DNA of 9,191 bases from the NCBI GenBank assembly GCA_945861915.1, contig CAMAWK010000090.1:1-9191 (forward strand), read 5' to 3'. The translations under genes were made by a program, and so were the position numbers. How positions within the stretch are numbered: the stretch's first letter is position 1; every line of letters starts with the position of its first letter. Under the pieces are notes generated by a model. The model was given only the letters and a program-made list of their open reading frames with translations, was not told the DNA's origin and made no database searches. This stretch comes from Flavobacterium psychrophilum. Lineage in GTDB: Bacteria; Bacteroidota; Bacteroidia; Flavobacteriales; Flavobacteriaceae. Shown piece after piece: positions 6,365-9,191 of the stretch.

Positions 6365-6424
6365 GTTTTTGATTTGAACTTGATTATTAATTAAGTACAT
6401 TTCAATTGTTTATTTTTTTAAATT

Positions 6425-6508
6425 TTCCTGCAAGGTCTTTTTTTTGACCTTGTAGGTATTTATGATAGAAGTAAACGTACCTTCAAGGTTTTAAAAACCT
6501 TGCAGGAA
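6425..6508. repeat. Nested palindromic repeat (four CCTGCAAGGT-like units)
   Basis: The outer arms TTCCTGCAAGGT (6425-6436) and ACCTTGCAGGAA (6497-6508) are perfect 12-bp inverted copies. Inside are two further copies, ACCTTGTAGGT (6447-6457) and ACCTTCAAGGT (6479-6489), each with one change. The element can fold as two separate hairpins (6427-6456 with an eight-T loop, and 6480-6506) or as one long hairpin. It fills the gap between convergent genes. The layout is like REP/BIME or MITE-type extragenic palindromes, and I recall CCTGCAAGG-containing palindromes as common in Flavobacterium intergenic DNA. No target-site duplication and no T tail typical of a terminator were seen. Confidence 0.75.
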
Positions 6509-6568
6509 TTCAAATCTTGTTAAAATTCAATCATAAAGAATCGAGAATTCAGTTTCTATTCTATTTTT

Positions 6569-7786
6569 CTAAGAATCTTTTCGTTCTAACAGTGCCATAT
6601 AAAATCCGTCAAAGCCCGATTCGTGCGCGAGGATTTTGTGGTCTTTTATAAAGTTGAATTGTTTTCCAATATCGGTTGTAAGGAATTTTTTTACTTGTTC
6701 CTGATTTTCAGAAGGTAAAATAGAACAAGTAGCGTACACTAATTTTCCGCCCGGTTTGACAATTTTAGAATAGTTTTCTAAAACTTCGGCTTGTACTTTT
6801 CTAATATTATCTATGAATTCAGGTTGTAATTTCCATTTAGAATCTGGATTTCTTTTTAAAACACCTAAACCGCTGCAGGGAGCGTCAATCAAAACTCTAT
6901 CGGCTTTTTCGTGAAGTTTTTTGATCACTTTTGTCGAATCGATGATTCTGTATTCAATATTAAAGGCACCATCTCTTTTGGCTCTTAATTTCAATTGATT
7001 CAATTTACTTTCATACAAATCCATCGCAATCAACTGTCCTTTATTTTCCATCAAGGCTGCCATGTGCAATGTTTTTCCACCCGCACCAGCGCAAGTATCC
7101 ACTACTCTCATTCCAGGTTTTACGTCAAGAAAAGCGGCTACTAATTGTGAATTGGCATCTTGAACTTCAAAAAAACCATCTTTGAAAGCATCCGTCAAAA
7201 AAACATTGGCTCTTTCTCTAAGTACCAACGCATCGGGTTGCTCATCTAAATAATCGGTTTCAATATTTAAATCCATCAAGATAGCTCTCAATTGTTCCTT
7301 GGTAGTTTTTAAAGTATTGGTTCTTAGAATTACTTTGGCAGGTTGGTTTTGAGCGGCTATTTCTTTTGCCCACACTTTTTCGCCTAATTCTTTTACGCCT
7401 AATTCATCCATCCAGTCCGGAATAGATTCTTTGAGTGTTCTAATTTTTGAAAGCTCGTCAAAACGGCCTTTTATTTTTCGTTCAGGAGTGCCTTCTAATT
7501 GTCTCCAATCGGGAATTGGATAACCTCGAAGTACTGCCCAAACAGAGAAAATTCGCCATAATTTATCTCTATCGAAAGGTTCTTTTACTTCGGCAATTTC
7601 GGAATAAAGTCGTTTCCAACGGACGATTTCGTATATGGTTTCGGCAACAAATTTTCTGTCTGAACTTCCCCAACGTTTGTCCTTTTTTAAAGAACGAGCC
7701 ACTACTTTGTCGGCATATTCGCCTTCGTTAAAAATAGCATTTAGGGCGTCGATAGTGGTGTAAACTAGATTTCGGTGTAATCTCAT
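6569..7786 (-). CDS. RsmB/NOP-family RNA cytosine-C5 methyltransferase
   Basis: The 405-residue, SAM-dependent rRNA m5C methyltransferase is probably of the RsmB type (16S rRNA) by overall look. Residues 1-140 are a basic helical N-terminal region in the place of RsmB's NusB-like domain. Residues 150-205 form the RNA-binding lead-in (KVILRTNTLKTTKEQL). The Rossmann-fold catalytic domain follows, with SAM motif I VVDTCAGAGGKT (228-239), the acidic MDLYESKLNQL (255-265), motif IV DAPCSGLGVLKRNPD (301-315; Cys304 assists product release) and motif VI YATCSILPSENQEQV (351-365; Cys354 the expected nucleophile). Both cysteines of the family are present and length is normal. It starts 37 bp downstream of kup and has its own -7 box in that gap. 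The precise target cytosine is not deducible; NOP2- or RsmF-like specificity is possible. Confidence 0.9.
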   Translation of the reverse strand: MRLHRNLVYTTIDALNAIFNEGEYADKVVARSLKKDKRWGSSDRKFVAETIYEIVRWKRLYSEIAEVKEPFDRDKLWRIFSVWAVLRGYPIPDWRQLEGTPERKIKGRFDELSKIRTLKESIPDWMDELGVKELGEKVWAKEIAAQNQPAKVILRTNTLKTTKEQLRAILMDLNIETDYLDEQPDALVLRERANVFLTDAFKDGFFEVQDANSQLVAAFLDVKPGMRVVDTCAGAGGKTLHMAALMENKGQLIAMDLYESKLNQLKLRAKRDGAFNIEYRIIDSTKVIKKLHEKADRVLIDAPCSGLGVLKRNPDSKWKLQPEFIDNIRKVQAEVLENYSKIVKPGGKLVYATCSILPSENQEQVKKFLTTDIGKQFNFIKDHKILAHESGFDGFYMALLERKDS

Positions 7787-7803
7787 TTTAAATAATTGAG
7801 CCG

Positions 7804-7811
7804 CAAAGGTA
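7804..7811 (-). promoter_or_regulatory. Putative -7 promoter box for the RNA methyltransferase gene
   Basis: CAAAGGTA on the plus strand reads TACCTTTG on the minus strand and is followed by CGGC, matching the TAnnTTTG consensus exactly. It lies in the 37-bp gap after kup and would give a leader of about 10-15 nt to the ATG at 7786. The -33 region would fall in the kup stop-codon area and shows no TTTG. The methyltransferase may thus be read both from here and by read-through from kup. Confidence 0.55.
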
Positions 7812-7823
7812 GTATTAAATTAA

Positions 7824-9191
7824 CTATTTAATTCTTGTGAGACTTATATTCTCGGGAGCATGAAGCACCATTGGGAATTTTTCAATTTTCACCGAGCTAC
7901 TATCCAATCCAAATCCTCTTTCTTCGGATAAACTTAATTTTTTGATTAAGAAATATGAGTTCATAATGATTTTTTCATGCCATAAGATATCGCTATCGTT
8001 GGACAGGAATTTTTCGGATAACACAAATTTGAAATCGCCAATAATATTGTTTTTATTCAAAGATTCGTAGCGGCTAGTAATATCCACTTCTCCTTTTTGA
8101 ACCATATCTTTGATTACTTCTTTAAACATAAAGTTGATTTTAGTAGGTTCTCTAAATCCTAAATTAAAATCGATTCGGTATAAATCTTCTTTTGTAATTT
8201 CGGTAACCTTGTAATCTCTTCTGTAAGGTTCGTTGAGCACATTTACATGTACAAACCAATAAATATCGGCTCTTTTGGGTCTTTGTTGCAAAATAGAATA
8301 CATTACTTTTTCCTCTATTTCGTCCGTTCTTCCAGCGTTTGTCATATAAACCAAATGGGTAGCGTATTTAGGTATCGACAAATCATTGCTTAATTCTACC
8401 AGTACTTTTTTGTAGTCGTCAATTTTTACAAATTTGGTATAACTTTTATTGATTTTTTTCGCGTTATTCCAAATACTCATAATCGCTATAAGAACAATCG
8501 CGATGATTAATGTTACATAACCACCTTCGGCAAATTTTGTGATGTTGGCAAAAAGAAAACCAAATTCAATACATAAATAAATGGTAATCAAAGGAATCAT
8601 AAAGTATAATTTTACTCTTTTTAAAATCATATAAAAATTAAGTAAAACAGTCGTCATAATCATGCATAAAATAATAGCTAAACCATAAGCATGTTCCATA
8701 TTACTGGATTTTTCAAAGTGCAAAACTACTCCCACACATCCAAAAAATAACAACCAGTTGATAGACGGAATATACAATTGTCCTTTTAATTCCGAAGGGT
8801 ATTTGATTCTTACTTTTGGCCAAAAATTCAATCGCATGGCTTCGTTAATCAGGGTAAAAGAACCACTAATTAATGCTTGAGAAGCAATAACCGCCGCCAA
8901 TGTTGCAATCACAATTCCAAAGGGTTGAAACCAATCTGGCATTACAAGATAAAAAGGATTGGCATTGTCTCCGCCAATTTCTTTCAAAGTTTGTCCTTCG
9001 TGATTAATTAAGTAAGCTGCTTGTCCAAAATAGTTAAGCAATAAAGCGATTTTTACAAAAATCCAGCTGATTCTAATGTTTTTTCGACCACAATGTCCCA
9101 TGTCTGAATAAAGCGCTTCGGCTCCTGTGGTACACAGAAATACAAATCCTAAAACATAAAATCCTTCGGGGTGAATGGATAACAAATTATA
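7824..9191 (-). CDS. kup: KUP-family potassium transporter (C-terminal part, start outside window)
   Basis: The frame is open at the right edge (first residues YNLLSIHPEGF), giving 455 residues of a protein that is usually about 650 long. Kup is an inner-membrane proton-coupled K+ uptake system. Highly conserved family segments are present: FLCTTGAEALYSDMGHCG just inside the fragment, ISWIFVKIALLLNYFGQAA, and IASQALISGSFTLINEAMRL. About seven hydrophobic segments fill the first 240 residues (GFYVLGFVFL; ISWIFVKIALLLNYF; IVIATLAAVIAS; NWLLFFGCVGVVL; LAIILCMIMTTVLLNF; IPLITIYLCIEFGFLF; TLIIAIVLIAIMSIW). A cytoplasmic tail of roughly 215 residues follows, as expected. It ends with TAG at 7824-7826, 37 bp before the methyltransferase start. 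No damage is visible in the part present. Confidence 0.93.
   Translation of the reverse strand, partial: YNLLSIHPEGFYVLGFVFLCTTGAEALYSDMGHCGRKNIRISWIFVKIALLLNYFGQAAYLINHEGQTLKEIGGDNANPFYLVMPDWFQPFGIVIATLAAVIASQALISGSFTLINEAMRLNFWPKVRIKYPSELKGQLYIPSINWLLFFGCVGVVLHFEKSSNMEHAYGLAIILCMIMTTVLLNFYMILKRVKLYFMIPLITIYLCIEFGFLFANITKFAEGGYVTLIIAIVLIAIMSIWNNAKKINKSYTKFVKIDDYKKVLVELSNDLSIPKYATHLVYMTNAGRTDEIEEKVMYSILQQRPKRADIYWFVHVNVLNEPYRRDYKVTEITKEDLYRIDFNLGFREPTKINFMFKEVIKDMVQKGEVDITSRYESLNKNNIIGDFKFVLSEKFLSNDSDILWHEKIIMNSYFLIKKLSLSEERGFGLDSSSVKIEKFPMVLHAPENISLTRIK

Noticed and set aside
6427..6506. The nested palindrome as the transcription terminator of the RNA methyltransferase gene
   Set aside because: Read on the minus strand, neither hairpin is followed by a clear run of T, and the A-flanked hairpin at 6333-6363 is a better candidate. 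It is recorded as a repeat instead.
7447..7731. Plus-strand open frame opposite the RNA methyltransferase gene
   Set aside because: It is a shadow of the conserved methyltransferase N-terminal region on the other strand, with no family resemblance.

Overview
The window is AT-rich DNA from a member of the Bacteroidota, most likely a Flavobacterium or close relative. Three things point there. Start codons lack Shine-Dalgarno sequences. Several upstream regions carry the Bacteroidota -7 promoter box TAnnTTTG. The gene content also fits: TonB-domain proteins, a short methylmalonyl-CoA mutase beta subunit next to an FtsB/DivIC gene, and an alpha-oxoamine synthase of the type used for sphingo- or sulfonolipids. 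The taxon is inferred from style and family resemblance, not from a marker gene.

Layout: (1) 1-991, plus strand: the tail of one TonB C-terminal-domain protein, a strong terminator, then a complete short paralogue. (2) 1004-1033: a hairpin between convergent genes that can terminate both strands. (3) 1079-4778, minus strand: a compact four-gene operon read as ftsB/divIC-like, mutA-like (methylmalonyl-CoA mutase small subunit), an unrecognised small membrane/secreted protein, and a methylmalonyl-CoA mutase large-subunit homologue. Gaps are 20 bp, 18 bp and a 1-nt overlap. (4) 4779-5050: a divergent promoter region with a TATTTTTG box facing each way. (5) 5051-6313, plus strand: a PLP-dependent acyl-CoA (or acyl-ACP):amino acid C-acyltransferase with its own terminator. 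(6) 6425-6508: an intergenic nested palindrome built from four copies of a CCTGCAAGGT-like unit. (7) 6569-9191, minus strand: the C-terminal two-thirds of a Kup potassium transporter, then an RsmB/NOP-type RNA cytosine-C5 methyltransferase with its own -7 box.

The most unusual point is the methylmalonyl-CoA mutase locus. The large-subunit homologue stops where the TIM-barrel and linker end and has no cobalamin-binding domain. By hand alignment it has also lost nearly all the residues that hold the substrate and catalyse the rearrangement (equivalents of Tyr89, Arg207, Tyr243 and His244 of the Propionibacterium enzyme), yet it keeps a long uninterrupted reading frame. The small subunit is an ordinary short flavobacterial type and also has no cobalamin domain. 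The pair as encoded here is therefore unlikely to be a working AdoCbl mutase by itself. It is either a decaying remnant, a repurposed protein pair, or dependent on partners elsewhere. No phage, insertion sequence, CRISPR array, tRNA or rRNA was seen.
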